64,000 nucleotides of DNA from Lunularia cruciata. Its lineage: Eukaryota > Streptophyta > Marchantiopsida > Lunulariales > Lunulariaceae. Positions 23,191 through 35,721 of this stretch are shown piece by piece. The translations under genes and the position numbers were made by a program. The stretch spans positions 33,830,552 through 33,894,551 of the forward strand of contig OX419756.1 of the NCBI GenBank assembly GCA_948567375.1, given 5' to 3'. The notes below the pieces were generated by a model. The model saw only the letters and a program-made list of their open reading frames with translations, ran no database searches and was not told where the DNA came from. Position 1 is the stretch's first letter, and each line of letters opens with the position of its first letter.

Positions 23191-25662
23191 GTGTCAGCGC
23201 CAGAACTGAAAGCAATGGGGAAGCGAAAAAAGCAGAAATGTAACTTCAAACTTGAATTTTCTGGGTTCTCCTCCGTGAAACTGCACTTCGAGTACATAAT
23301 GAATACGAAGATGCTATTTACAGTTCATGACTCCTAACCTGCTAAAACGTTGATTGAAAAGTATCATCGTTCTTTGTTGGGATATAGAATAGTGGCAACT
23401 GCTTCAAAACAGTGTCTAGATTTGTCAGGCGTCTACATCCGTAACTGCGAAAATGCCTCTGGAGGATCTGTCGAAAGATTTACTTGGACAGCCTTCTCGT
23501 CTCTCTTCCATGACTAGCTGGCTATCGGGGATGTTAGGAAGAAAGGGTTGGGAATGTAGTCCCCATCAAGGTGGTCAACCAGTGAGGTCCTCCACTTTCA
23601 CAGGGAAGGTTGTGGAGCCAGAGTAGAGTAGTTAGTTTACTAAACTTAGGCACGCAATTCAATGTCATAACAAATCCACAATTAAACCCATCAAACTCGT
23701 CCCCGGTCTTTCTGCCAATGAAACCTGCGGCCTGTTGATCGTTACGCTCGGGACTAGCAAATATGCCCCATGCTTTCTTCTCCCTCTTGTTCTCTTGCGT
23801 ACGATACGATATTTGTCACACATACATACGACAATGGCGAAGTGTACGTCCCATCGAACTCTCTCTCCCCCAGCTCTTCCTCTCGCGCAATTAATTGTCT
23901 GCCGCACTCGAGTGCCTCACTATCTACTCGTACTTCCTGCACTGACGACCCACTCTCTCTTCTTCGTTTGCTGCTGACTACTGCACTAGCTCGCTTCTGC
24001 ACACCGTGGGCCAGAATTTCCACCAGATACACACACGCCTTCTGATTCCGCTCTTCCCCAAAAGGTGGCAACTCACCACCGTCTGCCCTCCGTACTCCTG
24101 CCTATAGCCAACCCAGAAGGCGTGGCCAGGTCAGTGCTGTGTATCTTCCCCAACTCTGGTTTCTTCTTTCTGTCCAGTGGGTACTCACTCTTGAGTCTCA
24201 CAATCCCTTCCTCATAGAGACCTCCATCACTGCAGCAACTGCACCCTCACGTATCAATTCGCCAACTGTGATCTTCACGGTTCAAGAACTGTTTCCTCTC
24301 ATCCGTTCCCTCTCCTGCATTTCTACTTCGATCTTCTCTCTTTCTAATACTTCGCACCAACCACTGTACACATGTGTACAGTTCAACGAAGTCTTGGCCA
24401 TGTGAAACCGATGAAAGATTTCCTTTACAGCCCACTAAAGCAGGCAAAGGATGGGGAAGATGTTTTTGTGATATTTTCAACCCCTACCAAAGAGCCCAGG
24501 TACGATCAGTTTGAGAAGGAACGTGGACGATTGCGACGCCCCGTGAGCTTGCTATCCTTAGGACAGTACTTTCTTCATATCTCTTCTCTACATTTCCAAG
24601 CTCTTACAAACTTTTGACTGAATCTATATATGGCACGGCACATCATCCGTGAAAATGCAACAGCTGCCTTACCGTCTTCAATGGTTTGCTTTTCCTTGCT
24701 CAGATGAAATTGAGATCTTTAGCTCAACTGGAAGGTAGCAATCAAGATAGAACCAAGGATAGGATACAACATAATAGATGCACCAGAGATATACTTAACG
24801 GTACCCGAAGTTGGCAGCAAGGCTTAATAGCACCTTCAGGTGCCACGTCGAAGTGTCACAAATTCGTCATAGTTAGCAGTCGTTACTTCATGGTGGCAAG
24901 AAATAGGGGGTTTCAGAAATAGGTTTGACGGATGTCTATGGGATAAATAACAAACTTCATAATTATTTTTAGTGAACTCTGTAGGGAGATGAGGTGTTAA
25001 TAAATGAACGCTTCATAAATTATTATACGGTATATCACATGCAATTTGCATTCATTTATAAAAGTCAGACGCTATACTACAGATGTTTAGTGAAATAAAT
25101 GATTGTCAAAAGAAATGAGGTGGCTTCTTGAGAGAGTTGCAACATTTTTCTGGTGGGTGATTCTTAGAGTGGCATTTATGAAATTTTTTGGCGGATCCAA
25201 AATGCCGCTCTCAACTATTCAAATTCAAATTCACCATCTGCAAATGCGAATGTTGTGCAAATGCTCTTGTCAGTAAACTAAACCGGTGGGTTTTGTAGTT
25301 TTGCATTGGTGTATTGGTTCATATCCATATATATTAGTATGGTGAGAAGATAGCGCGAGTTATGGAAAATGATTTGCATCATCTTACAGCAACCAAGAAA
25401 TTAATTGGAGATCAAAGAATTTTACTCCAAAAGGGCAACAAAAATTTAGCAAAAACTTGATTACATACAATGTAGGTTCACATTTGGATGCAAAATCACC
25501 TTATGCTATCAAGCAACTACCCACGGCAATGAGCGTCAACCAGCGTCAACCAGCGGCATACTATCTCTCTTGATGTACCTATCAATGTCTTGATCCGACC
25601 AAAGGCAACTTCAATTTGGGACCCGTTGTGGTTGGGAAAGAATCCCGTGCAATAGATCTGTG
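23191..25662. other. Low-copy spacer, CT-rich from about 23730 to 24380, no gene seen
   Basis: Short frames on both strands (up to 105 codons) overlap one another in the CT-rich part and lack motifs. The composition could belong to a promoter or untranslated exon. Nothing coding could be supported. Confidence 0.4.
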
Positions 25663-25915
25663 ATTTCAACACGGGGGAACTGCAAACCTGAAGCATATTT
25701 CCTCTCTCAAGATATTCTATTATCCAACTCAGCTTATGGTGACGTGGAAAGCAGAAAACGATACTATCTATTTCCAGAATTCTGATGCAAAATACGTTTT
25801 GGGCGGCGATGGATTGATGGATGAAACTCTTAGAGACACCCTCAAGGAGTTATGGGAACTGGGAACTTCCAAATTGGAGGACCATGGAAGTACTAATAAA
25901 TTGTGGGTTAAGTAA
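25663..25915 (+). CDS. Small open frame of unknown function, possibly an exon or gene fragment
   Basis: Between a TGA at about 25660 and a TAA at 25913, one frame stays open for 83 codons; its first ATG at 25736 gives 59 aa. The translation has balanced, protein-like composition (WKAENDTIYFQNSDAKY, then GGDGLMDETLRDTLKELWEL), which is unlike the low-complexity frames nearby. I do not recognise a domain. It might be a terminal exon, a gene relic or chance. There is no obvious partner exon and no repeat similarity within the window. Confidence 0.2.
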
Positions 25916-26433
25916 AGTTAGTATTCCACTCTAAGGATCTTAGGGATCTGCAGGATATGCAATTCGATCGAATTCCTGATGGTAGTTCTAGTAGTCCACG
26001 ATAAGTAGGCAGTTTCACGTTGGTTTCAAGTTCAAGCTACCCGTCCCCTTTTGCATCCACTTAGATTGCATCTTCGACAACATAGCTCAGTAACAGCTAT
26101 GGGACTTGGATGCAAGAGCATCCAAGTCAAGAAAGTTTGCAATGGAGTTCTATCGTGCATTTCCCGAGAATGTAAGCACTTCAAGGGAATTTCATAAGAA
26201 TTAACCATTCTTTTCTAAAGAATACATTTAAGTATCCTAAGAATGTGATCATCCGACTCGTTGTGTATGTTAAATCAGTACTTTATGTACAAATCATTAA
26301 CTGATGGTCAGTCCCCGAGAAAAAAGCACAAACGAAAGTTTGTAACCCAACAGATAGAAGGATTCTGAGCTCATGGGATGACAGAGAGGAGATAACATAT
26401 TTGAAATATTACAAGTCTCGTAAGAGGACAGCA

Positions 26434-26510
26434 CGTCATTCGACCAGCATCAACCAGCGGCAACCAGCGTTAGCGCGTCATTCGACCAGCATCAACCAGC
26501 GGCAACCAGC
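26434..26510. repeat. Direct repeat, 35 bp at a 42-bp period
   Basis: CGTCATTCGACCAGCATCAA and the following caaccagc motifs occur at 26434-26468 and again, identically, at 26476-26510. Related gcgtcaaccagc units occur near 25528-25558. It leads into the minisatellite. Confidence 0.85.
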
Positions 26511-26564
26511 ATGTACGGGCGCCAACGAGATTTGAGCTTTGAGCGCCATCGAGTGGCTAGGGGC

Positions 26565-26795
26565 GGCGACGAGCAACGACGAGCAACAACGAGCAGCAAC
26601 GAGCAACAACGAGCAGCGACGAGCAACAACGAGCAGCGACGAGCAACAACGAGCAGCGACGAGCAACAACGAGCAACGACGAGCAACAACGAGCAGCGAC
26701 GAGCAACAACGAACAGCGATGAGCAACAACGAGCAGCGATGAGCAACAACGAGCAGCGATGAGCAACAACGAGCAACGACGAGCAACGATGAGAA
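26565..26795. repeat. Minisatellite, 20-bp unit, about 11 copies
   Basis: The unit GAGCAACAACGAGCAGCGAC repeats with small changes (CGAC/CGAT, CAGC/CAAC). Because 20 is not a multiple of 3 and the unit lacks stops on both strands, several frames stay open together. The resulting Glu-Gln-Arg/Ala/Thr/Ser or Cys/Ser/Leu/Val strings are not genes. Confidence 0.95.
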
Positions 26796-26854
26796 AAACC
26801 ACATTTCATCCTAAATTAACATATTAAATCCCATATAAATCGTGTTTCCCGCCG

Positions 26855-26985
26855 TCTAGTGCATGAATTTGTCAACTTTTAATTACCGTGTGTATTCTCG
26901 AACACCATGGATGCTCCTTTGGTGGCCTCGATCGTCTAGTGCATAAATTTGTCAACTTTTGATTACCATGTGTGTTCTCTTTGGT
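26855..26985. repeat. Imperfect direct repeat, about 45 bp at a 77-bp period
   Basis: CGTCTAGTGCATGAATTTGT and the next 25 or so bases recur at about 26931 with a few transitions (cataaattt, cttttgatt, ccatgtgtg). Non-coding. Confidence 0.75.
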
Positions 26986-27593
26986 GGCCGCCACTTTCAC
27001 TCTAACCCTAAACGACAAACTTTATTAACCCTAATACGTAATCAATGCACTACGGAGTGATAACGGAAAATTCCTTATTCCTTATTTTCTACTAACCACC
27101 TCATATGGAGTGTGCTAATAATAAGGAACTTGGCCTGAACTCCATAACGATACCTTTTCTACCCCGTCACACACCGTATCCATTTAGTCAACGTAACTAT
27201 CTATATGAAAAGTTAAGAAACTCCGTATATCTATTTCTGAAACCCCCAATGTTCTTGTCAAACCATGAGGGAACGCGGATTGGGATTAAGGATCAGGTGA
27301 GTCGGGAGCTTCGGGGTTGAGATCAAGTTCTCGGGGTCTTGATAAAGTCAGAACTCGTGTTGTAATCGATCAGTTTTATTTTTGTCTTAAAGAGTATAGT
27401 CAGAATTTGCTTGTACCCATACAGTAAGCAATTGCCGTAGAACGTCTCGTTCAGCAACTGGCGACACGATTTGAAATACATTAACTGCATTACAGACTAA
27501 AAGTGAAAAAGAAGTCCTTTTAGATCTCGTTTATCAAATATAACTTGTCACCTTCTGATCGAAAGACGACCGGGCCTTCCATTGACAATATTA

Positions 27594-27726
27594 AGAACAA
27601 TGCTATCCTTATTTGATGTGCCACGTCAAGTTTGCTAGGCTTATTGTTATGTGTGCGTCATTACGCATATTTAGAAGAACAATGCTGTCCTTGCCACGTC
27701 AAGTTTGCACGGGGTATTGTTATGTA
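27594..27726. repeat. Imperfect direct repeat at an 81-bp period
   Basis: AGAACAATGCT...CCACGTCAAGTTTGC...TATTGTTATGT occurs at 27594 and again at 27675, with an indel between copies. Non-coding. Confidence 0.75.
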
Positions 27727-29542
27727 CCCAACTTAGGGTACCGTTGGATTGAAGTCCCAAATATGGGTTACTATTGAGTCTTTCTATGATACCTACATAG
27801 TCGAAAGACTAGAAACACAGTTCCAACGACCAACTAGATAACCGAACGCTTTCAGATTGTGCTGATGCAGCAGCAGCAGAAAAAACACGGAAGAGCATAT
27901 TGGTCGTGAGAGTGAATAGAGAAAAGATGTGTGCACAGTATGTTCTGGGTCAATGTGACCAAGCGTGCGTGTTTGCTCCTCGTCTGCTTTATGTCCTTCT
28001 TTGCTTCCCACCCTCCCACCAAACATTCGCTCACTGTTCATTTGTTTGTTTTCTCTTATTGCACCTTCTGTGGTACTGTATGGGCTTGTGTGCTACATAA
28101 TCTCTTGTCAATTGCAACTCTCTATAACTTTCTTCCCTCCTTTCGTGACCCTTATCTCGGTACTGGATTCACTCCAATAGACCAAGAGAGCGAATATATG
28201 GTCGGTACGACCGACAGAGAATGTCCTAACATTTATTAAAAAGCTCTCTCTCTCTCTCCATTCATTTTCGTCTTTCTATTGACGAATCCAATTCACCGCT
28301 ACGGCACTGTTGTAACTGACCTCTCATATCTCTCGCACCTCACCTGTGCTTGAGGACGAGAATGTCTTCACATTTATTGAAAAGTCCTTCCTATCTCTAT
28401 CGACGCTTTTCCCTCTCCATCACCACATCACAGATTTATTATTTCCGCAATTCACTCTCCCCTCATTCGAGATTGCGTTGAGGATCTTGAGAGTTCGAAC
28501 TCACCATGAGACTACGCTGGACGTTTGGTGTCTTCATTAGGCAGCGTGCATAACAAGGTCCAGAAGGGAACGTGGCCCCGCGGTGAATAACACCCGCAGC
28601 AGAGGACATCTCCTCCATGACTACACTTTGACTCACTACTCTGACATCGCAATACCCTTGACTCTACCTAGTAGAAGTTAGTGCCCAACCTAGGGCTTTT
28701 ATTAACTTACTCTTTCTGTGTCTTAGACACAAACACCCTGAATTCATACTTTAACAACGGCAATCACAATGTCTCCCTGGTCTTAAGATGTGGAAAGGTA
28801 CACTTTTAAACTGCAATTGTTTCTTACGTAAGCGCCACTCAATTACCTTACTCTCAATCTTCTGAATTGTTCGTACAGTAACTGCTCAATACAGTATTAA
28901 TAAACTGTATTGAGTGCATCAATGTTACTGACATGCTATGACCGGAAGATATTACCTTGGTGACATTAGAAACCGCGCATGATTATGGTTTTGCGCTAGA
29001 AATCAGATGAAGATGTAATAGGCTGCGTTCTCTGTATTCTGATACATGCTGGATGATGCTGGGTTGATAGGGCTTAGGGTGTAATAAATCAACCTGACTA
29101 AAATTGAAAATAGTAATTTTTGTAGCGTTTTTGTACGTTATGTCAATTAACGTTCTGTTGAAATATTTGTCATGGACAAATATTTAATTCAGTTGTTACT
29201 CATTTGTCGTTGCTACAAGTTAACAACAAATTAACAAACATTTATTTTAGCTGAATATAAGTTCTACGATATGGAAAGAAACAAACGATATGGTTTTTCC
29301 CTTTCTTAATATGCGAAATGGATTTGTATTCTCCTGCTCATCGATCAGGGTACTCACATTCCATGTTTCTGACTTTAAAAAGAATCTTCGCCTACGGTAT
29401 GAATTAGCTGAGGTAACAAATTAAACTTAGGATCCACTTTTTCTCATGTGCAGAGAACTTATATGCGGAATTCATCCACCTCACAAAATGTATTGATACT
29501 GATAACGTTTTAAAGTAGCCTCCTCCATTTCCTCGAGTCTAC
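27727..29542. other. Spacer with a pyrimidine-rich part, no gene seen
   Basis: CT-rich from about 27950 to 28480. A short duplicated motif (gagaatgtc..cacatttatt) occurs near 28216 and 28357. Open frames (up to 102 codons) lack motifs. Confidence 0.4.
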
Positions 29543-29610
29543 ATTGAATGAATGGGGTTCTTCCCATCCTTCATTTGTTCTACTTGGTCGGCTTTTTCAA
29601 TTGAATGAAT
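29543..29610 (+). mobile_element. Ultra-short (46-bp) 5'-truncated insertion of the non-LTR element
   Basis: Bases 29554-29599 match the extreme 3' end of the non-LTR family (ggggtcttcccatccttc ... ggtcgcc) with some drift. An exact 11-bp direct repeat, ATTGAATGAAT, flanks it (29543-29553 and 29600-29610). The match begins in the loop of the 3' UTR hairpin described at 42859-42875. Confidence 0.8.
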
Positions 29611-30942
29611 TGGTAATTTGTTTCTCCATGCTCTTCACCAACAACATTGATTTGTCCGAAGATCAATGTTGTCCAAAGATAGGGTTGAATGTCAACCCCC
29701 TAATGCATTTTGCCTGTCAATGTCCTTATGTTTCGGGAGCGACAGTTCTTCTTTAGAACCAAGATGGATACTAATTGGAAAAGAAAAGAAAACCAAGTTC
29801 TTCTTCGGTCTTATCCTGGCTTAGAAACAATTATTCGTAATCGTGTATGGATGATAATGAAAAATATATCTCATTTCAAGGAAGTTGACGAGACTCAGCG
29901 ATATGCAGACAAACATAACTAATTCTGCGCGGAATATATCACTAAGTATATCTTGTCTGCGCACTTAGTGATAGATTGATATAATTGATGGCGTACCTAC
30001 TCTGATTCAATATCACTACTGTACATCTAATCATCGTCACAGTATTTGCCACCGATACTTTTTAGGCTCTTTTGACTCGTTTTCTCTTCTCTGGGCTTAA
30101 CTTTGTACGCATAGCTTGAGTAGAAAACTTGGACGTCAAAATAATAAAAGCAAGTTCATGTTTTGCTTTAGTTACGATACAGACGTGATGGCCGTTGGAT
30201 GCAGAGTCTTCCACCTGCTGATGTTCGTTCGTGGGGACAGTTTTCTGCGGAACTTAATCAAGACTTAGTTGTGGGTCATGGCTCGTACAACTGTAGTTGA
30301 CTAGCATGGAGTGAAATGAGGTTCTCATGGCGGAGCTCTGTTAATTATGGTTGTTGTGAGCACTAGGAACTCGCCGTGTAGTTTAACTGGTTTTAGATAT
30401 TAATAAAAAATAGTATATTACAACTTTCTCTTGTCCATTAACATCGACTAAAACGCTCCCACATTTCTTGGTTTCAACGTTGTCTACGGTAGTTTTGTTG
30501 ACTGAGACTGCTGTTTGACTCTCAAGTACATTAGGGTACCAAGATTTTAGCATCCGGAAATCTGCAATACAGTACTGACATAATGTCCTCGTCACCAATA
30601 TAGGGTCTATAGTGACTTAGGAGACACTTCTACAATTTCTTAATTGTACAATTGACTGTAATCCTTCATCTTTTGATTTACTTTGGCTCAACCTTCAAAA
30701 CTCCATATACAGGTTCAACCTCCCCAATATATCCATAATCATCAGATGGACTACCCACGTAGGTAGCCTCAATGTTCGAAACCCAATTTATTACCTCATG
30801 TCATGATCTTGCTTGTACATTTTATTGATCTTTACGAAGTCTTTAATGCCTCAGAAGTTAATGAAGTTATATGCTTATAAGTGCACCATGCAGAAATGCA
30901 TACTAGTGAGGTCTCCCTATACTTTTACAAATATATTTACAA
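29611..30942. other. Spacer, no gene seen
   Basis: Short frames only, no domain motif, no repeat landmark. Confidence 0.4.
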
Positions 30943-31007
30943 CTACAACGACTCTTCCCATCCTTCGCTTTTCCTACGCGGTCGCCTACTTCCAGTCTAC
31001 AACGACT
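30943..31007 (+). mobile_element. Ultra-short (43-bp) 5'-truncated insertion of the non-LTR element
   Basis: Bases 30954-30996 begin CTTCCCATCCTTCGCTTTTC and run to cgcggtcgcct, matching the last bases of the non-LTR family. An exact 11-bp direct repeat, CTACAACGACT, flanks it (30943-30953 and 30997-31007). It starts within a few bases of the same element position as the insertion at 29554. Confidence 0.85.
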
Positions 31008-31840
31008 TATATGATAAATGAAGCAGGGGTACGTCTATATGCATATTTCCCTAAATTTATAATAATTACAAGATAAACTAAGTAATGGCCTGCATGAACA
31101 TTATATGGTTTCCTCTTCTAGGTTCAATGGACACGCGCTTGCATTTAAACAATCGTGTTCCACTCCTAGGGTTCTCTAATCTTGGCGATCATCAATAAAT
31201 ATTTCTCACGTGGGAAAAAACAAAACAAACTGCTCTCTTTCTTTTGATGCAGCATATACAGATTTCTCATATATTCCAAGCTTATTAACTGAAGTTGGAA
31301 CCTATCTTCTCAACATAAAACATAATTATATGTTTATGGATATTATCTTTTTTTAAGTATTACAGTTTACCTCTGAAATTTAACAAATTTTTTTTGCAAC
31401 CAGATATTAATTTTATACTACTTTATGATTATTATTTAAATTAAAATTATTATTTTTAAGAAAAGGTCACTTAAATAAGGAAATTTTAAATTTTAATTAC
31501 ACTTCTTATATTTAAGAAAAATAAACTATCATTAAAAAATTAAACTTCTCATTTAAAAACTCAAATTTTCTAATATGATTATCAAAGTTGAAATAAAACA
31601 TGAAAATATTATGCTAATACATAATAAATTTAGAACCTCTACACATGTGTACAAGTTATAATTTAGAATTTATATAATTTTAGAATTATAATTAAGTTAG
31701 TTCTAATTATATTAAATCTAAATTCTATATTTTCTCAAATTATAACACATCGACTAAACAATAAGAATAACAATAAGAAACAAGTTATTCCCTTGATGAT
31801 ATGGGTCTGAATTGGCTAGATTGATGTGAAATGTCATGAT
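31008..31840. other. Very AT-rich block at the edge of the repeat-dense region
   Basis: Roughly 31330-31760 is almost entirely A/T with runs such as tttttaag and attataatt. No coding content. It separates the low-copy region from the packed retroelements. Confidence 0.6.
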
Positions 31841-31859
31841 TGGCATTCATTTATTATTA

Positions 31860-33010
31860 CCTATTTATCCTCTTGGGCAAAAAACACTCCTTGAAGAGGG
31901 TAGTGTCCCAAATTATGGCACACTACAACAAATGGAAAATTAAAGGATCACTTCCACCAAGGTTGAGTTCCAACTATTTCTTGAAAGTTGTGCCTTTTGG
32001 GAGGGATAGAACACAACCTTTAGAGTTGAATGTCTTCATAGTGAAGTAATCCCTTTGGAGTTGGTTGAAGCACCACCTCAAAGGCACTTTGCATTAACGG
32101 TATAACTTCACTTGTTGATTTTCTGGAACTTTTAACACTACAATTCATTTTTGATATGTCAAGGCATTATTTTGCCCCTTCAGAACTCTCAAAGATCCCA
32201 AACCCTAGTCACAAGTACAACTCCCCACCATCCATCTAACATAATAGGATCTTCAAGTAGCTTCCACTCAATAGGACTCAACTTTAAATTCTGTCCTAAA
32301 GGTGTGGAGATGGTTTGCACATTGGCATACCATACTTGGCAAGCATGATGATAGCATACTATCACTGCAAAAACCACATAGCTTCACCTCCTTGAGGAAC
32401 TCAACTGCGAGAAAGTATCTTAACTCCCCCCAAGTTCTTCATCTTGAACTCAGCCTGCAGCCTATGCTTAATCTACTGAATCCACTTCTCATAGCTCCAA
32501 CTCAATATCAAATCATCCACATAGATTATAATGACAATGAAATAGCTTGATGTACTCAACACATAGAGTGAGAAGTCTGAATTGCACACTCTAAACCCAT
32601 GTTCCTATGTAACTAAAGAGATTTTACCATACCAAGCTCTAGGAGCTTGCTTGAGTCCATATAAGGCCTTCTGCAACCTGCACACTCAAGCTGAGAAACT
32701 TGTGTCTTCATACCCATGTGGTTGCACCATATACACCTCTTCTTGAAAATCTCTATTCAAGAATGCATTCTTCACATCCATCTAATAAAACTTCCAATGC
32801 TTACTATCTGCTACTGCTACTACTGTTTGAATAGTAGCCATCTTAGCAACAAGACTAAACATCTCATCATAATCAATTGCATGCTCTTGTGCATAACTCA
32901 TGACAACCGACTTGGCCTTGTACATACTCATTAAACCATCTGGGTTTTGCTTGGTCTTGTACACCCATTTGCAACCAATTTCATTCTTACTAGGTGGTAA
33001 GTCCACTAAC
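31860..33010 (-). pseudogene. copia reverse transcriptase / RNase H remnant
   Basis: The minus strand gives CKWVYKTKQNPDG, DYDEMFSLVAKM, QMDVKNAFLN, KALYGLKQAPRAWYGK and IYVDDLIL (the catalytic YVDD box, near 32500-32540). These are unmistakable copia RT motifs. In-frame stops occur between them, and the RNase H end fades out toward 31860. Confidence 0.85.
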
Positions 33011-33587
33011 TCTTAAGTTCATTGTTGGCTTAGGGCAACAATCTCCTCATCCATGGTTGCCACCCTTTTTTTTTGGTGATGCATCTTAAATAGTATTTTG
33101 CTCCTATTCTTGGAGCGCGTTCAACATATATGCATGATGAGAGGAAAGGAAACCTTGATGCATGAACCTTTAAATCAGATATCTGATTTGCTCAAATGTC
33201 AATGCAACTAGTCCATTGTGGAACCATCAGTGTACCTACTACATCTACCACAACACTTGTGATGTCCCTAGGGCAATCTAAAGTGCAAGTATTAGAAATT
33301 GCACTACTGCTAGGTTTTGGTTTAGACTCTAGTCTATAATGCACCCCTTCAAACCACAAACATTGCATAGTTGAAGCTACTATCACTCCACTACCTTCAA
33401 TAGTGGATTCTATCTACTGATCAACATGCTTTTGCTCAGCAAGCAATTGAGGAGCAAGAATAGGCTCGGGTAGTACATGACAAGCTTTTTGCTCATCAAA
33501 CATAACATCCCAAGACACATATAGTTTTTGCATAGAGAGGTCATAAAATCTATAGCCCTTTTCTTGGAGAGCATAGTCTAAGAATAC

Positions 33588-33815
33588 TCAATGCATACCT
33601 TTAGGATCAAGCTGATTGCACTTCTCATCTAGAATATGCATAAAACACACACAACCAAGAATTTTCAGATGCAAAAGGTCAGGCTTATTGCCTCTAAACA
33701 CCTTTGTTGGAGTGCTACAAGGTATTGCTATAGATAGACATCTATTCATCAAGTAAAATACACATGCAACAACTTCTGCCCAATAGATTTTAGGTATAGG
33801 AGTCTCATTGAGCAT
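33588..33815 (-). pseudogene. copia integrase C-terminal remnant
   Basis: A 75-codon minus frame with YWAEVVACVFYLMNRC, TPTKVFRG and LHLKILGCVCFMHI. This is the conserved region after the catalytic core of copia integrases (usual form: P..W.EA...A.Y..NR ... TP.E...G..P...HL..FG). The catalytic core upstream is too decayed to read with confidence. Confidence 0.75.
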
Positions 33816-34879
33816 AGTGTGTGCAGCCCTGGCTATATCACAGTTCTTGTGTTTGGCAACTCCATTTTGATGTGGACTGTAACTACAGCTCTATTGGCAT
33901 TGGATGTCATGATGTTGCAAAAGCATTCTGATAGATATTTGCCACTTCCATCTAACCAAATTGAAGGATATGGTGTCCGGATTGCTTCTCTACTACAGTC
34001 TCAAAGGTTTCAAGAACTGAAACAGCTTAGATTTCCACTCCAAGAAATACATCCCAATGAATCTGGAGAGATCATCTATGAAGAACACAAAATACTGAGA
34101 ACCATTCAAGCTAAATGTCAAAGCTGTCCATACATCATTTTGCACCAACTCAAGGACTTTGGTGGCACATTTTCCTTGATGATTGAAGGGCTGCCTAGCC
34201 TATTTTTTAAACTGAAAAGCAGGGAAAATCTTTGCATGATCACTACATATAAATTATGGAAGACCCATAACTACAATAGTGTTTAGCAGATTATTGAGCT
34301 TCTTGACATTCATGTGGCCAAGGCGCTTATGCCAAATCTGCATATTAGTCACCTATGGTCAGTTTGTCCATACATTTCTGCCTGAATCTGAGGCATTGTG
34401 ATGTCTAGGTGAACAACCTACCACATCTAGTTCCTTTAGATATCATTGTATGCATAGCTATACTTTGAATCACACAACCATTTGCATTAAATAGAACCTA
34501 ATAATTGGACTCTACCAATTGCCTACAGAGACAAGATTGTGAGTGATGGTGGGTACAAAGAGAACATCACATAATGCAGAAATCTTGGAATTCAAGGTAG
34601 CAACAAGCACTTTACCCTTTTGAGTGAACTGATCTTGGGTGTCATTGCCTATAACAACAATAACTGGATGTTATATAGGTTCAAAATGACTGAACCAATC
34701 TTGGGGGCAGTCATTTGATTGTTGAATCAATGTATCACTCCTCAGCGGGCTGCACCATAGTCACCATGACATAAGTCATTGTCAAAAGACTGTCTTCTTC
34801 AAGATCATCACAATCATCAAATCACAGGCTGCAAAATTTTGTTGAGTGGCATAACTTCAACTAGTATTATGATGTTGTT

Positions 34880-35721
34880 GTTGTTGCCACTTGTGATAGT
34901 CACAAGCATAGTGGCCTTTCACACCACAATGGTTACAACATCTAGGAGGAATGTAGCCTCTACTCTTGTTCAAATCTTGACTCTATTGTGGTTGGGCCGG
35001 TTTGTGGGTCTAGTAACAATTTGGAAGGTGATATTAATGTCCACAAACACCTCCATCATTACCATTTTGTCAAAAACTCCCATGTCCAAAAAACATTTGT
35101 GGCCTTGACCTTTGCTTGAACTTGCATATAGAGCTTGATCTTGTTGTTGGAAAAATTGGAGGAAGACCATTGGTTTCCTATCAAACGCATCTCTTCACTT
35201 ACTAACAAGGGAGTCAAATCTAAAAGTGAATGAAAAGTCTCACGCACAATAATTTTGGTTTGAAAATATTGGTACTCAAGACCCAAGCCTTGTAAGATGA
35301 TCATGCTCAAATCATCATTATCTATTGTGACTCCAATACTACCAAGTTGGTCAACAATAATCATGATGGAAAATGTACTCTTTCATATATTGTGACCCTT
35401 TCTTGACAACATTGAACTTTTGTTTCAATTGCAACTTGCCTGCCTTGGTAGATGTCTCAAGCACCTTGCCAATAACCGCTCATGTACCTTATGGTGTCTT
35501 TGTATCTTGAACATAACCACACATCAAGGCAAAAGTGGAAATTGTAAGGTAGTGCAAAAGTTGGTTGGCTTGCTTCTTCTAATTTTTTCACCTTTGGATT
35601 TTAAGCATCTTCTTTTGGTTTCATCTCCTGCCCAATGATAATCTCCCATAGTTCTTGTCCCATAAGGATGTACTTCATGCCAATTTCCATACTGCATAGT
35701 TGCCCTTGTAAAGGTTGTCAC
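34880..35721 (-). pseudogene. copia gag remnant
   Basis: The minus-strand frame 35364-35059 shows a gag core (SMIILQGLGLEYQ, then LLVSEEMRL). Near 34940-34880 a zinc knuckle reads CNHCGVKGHYACDY; the expected fourth Cys is Tyr, and the motif is C-x2-C-x4-H. Frames are broken between the two parts. Gag would package element RNA. Confidence 0.7.

Noticed and set aside
23754-24071. 105-codon minus frame and overlapping plus frames
   Set aside because: They arise from the CT-rich block. Three frames are open over the same bases and none shows a motif.
26478-26809. Overlapping frames of 67-108 codons on both strands
   Set aside because: They are readings of the stop-free 20-bp minisatellite, not genes. 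The array has no spacers, so it is not a CRISPR array either.
28470-28510. gagttcgaactc-type T-arm sequence (gagagttcgaactc)
   Set aside because: There is no D arm or acceptor stem upstream at the right distance, so it is not a tRNA gene.
31780-31860. Possible 3' LTR of the copia element
   Set aside because: A ttccc matching the 5-bp flank at 36700-36704 occurs near 31788, but the following bases do not match the LTR at 36426-36699.
33819-34286. 155-codon plus-strand frame
   Set aside because: It lies antisense to the copia element between integrase and gag and has no motif of its own.
34779-35108. 109-codon plus-strand frame
   Set aside because: Antisense shadow of copia gag and its zinc knuckle.
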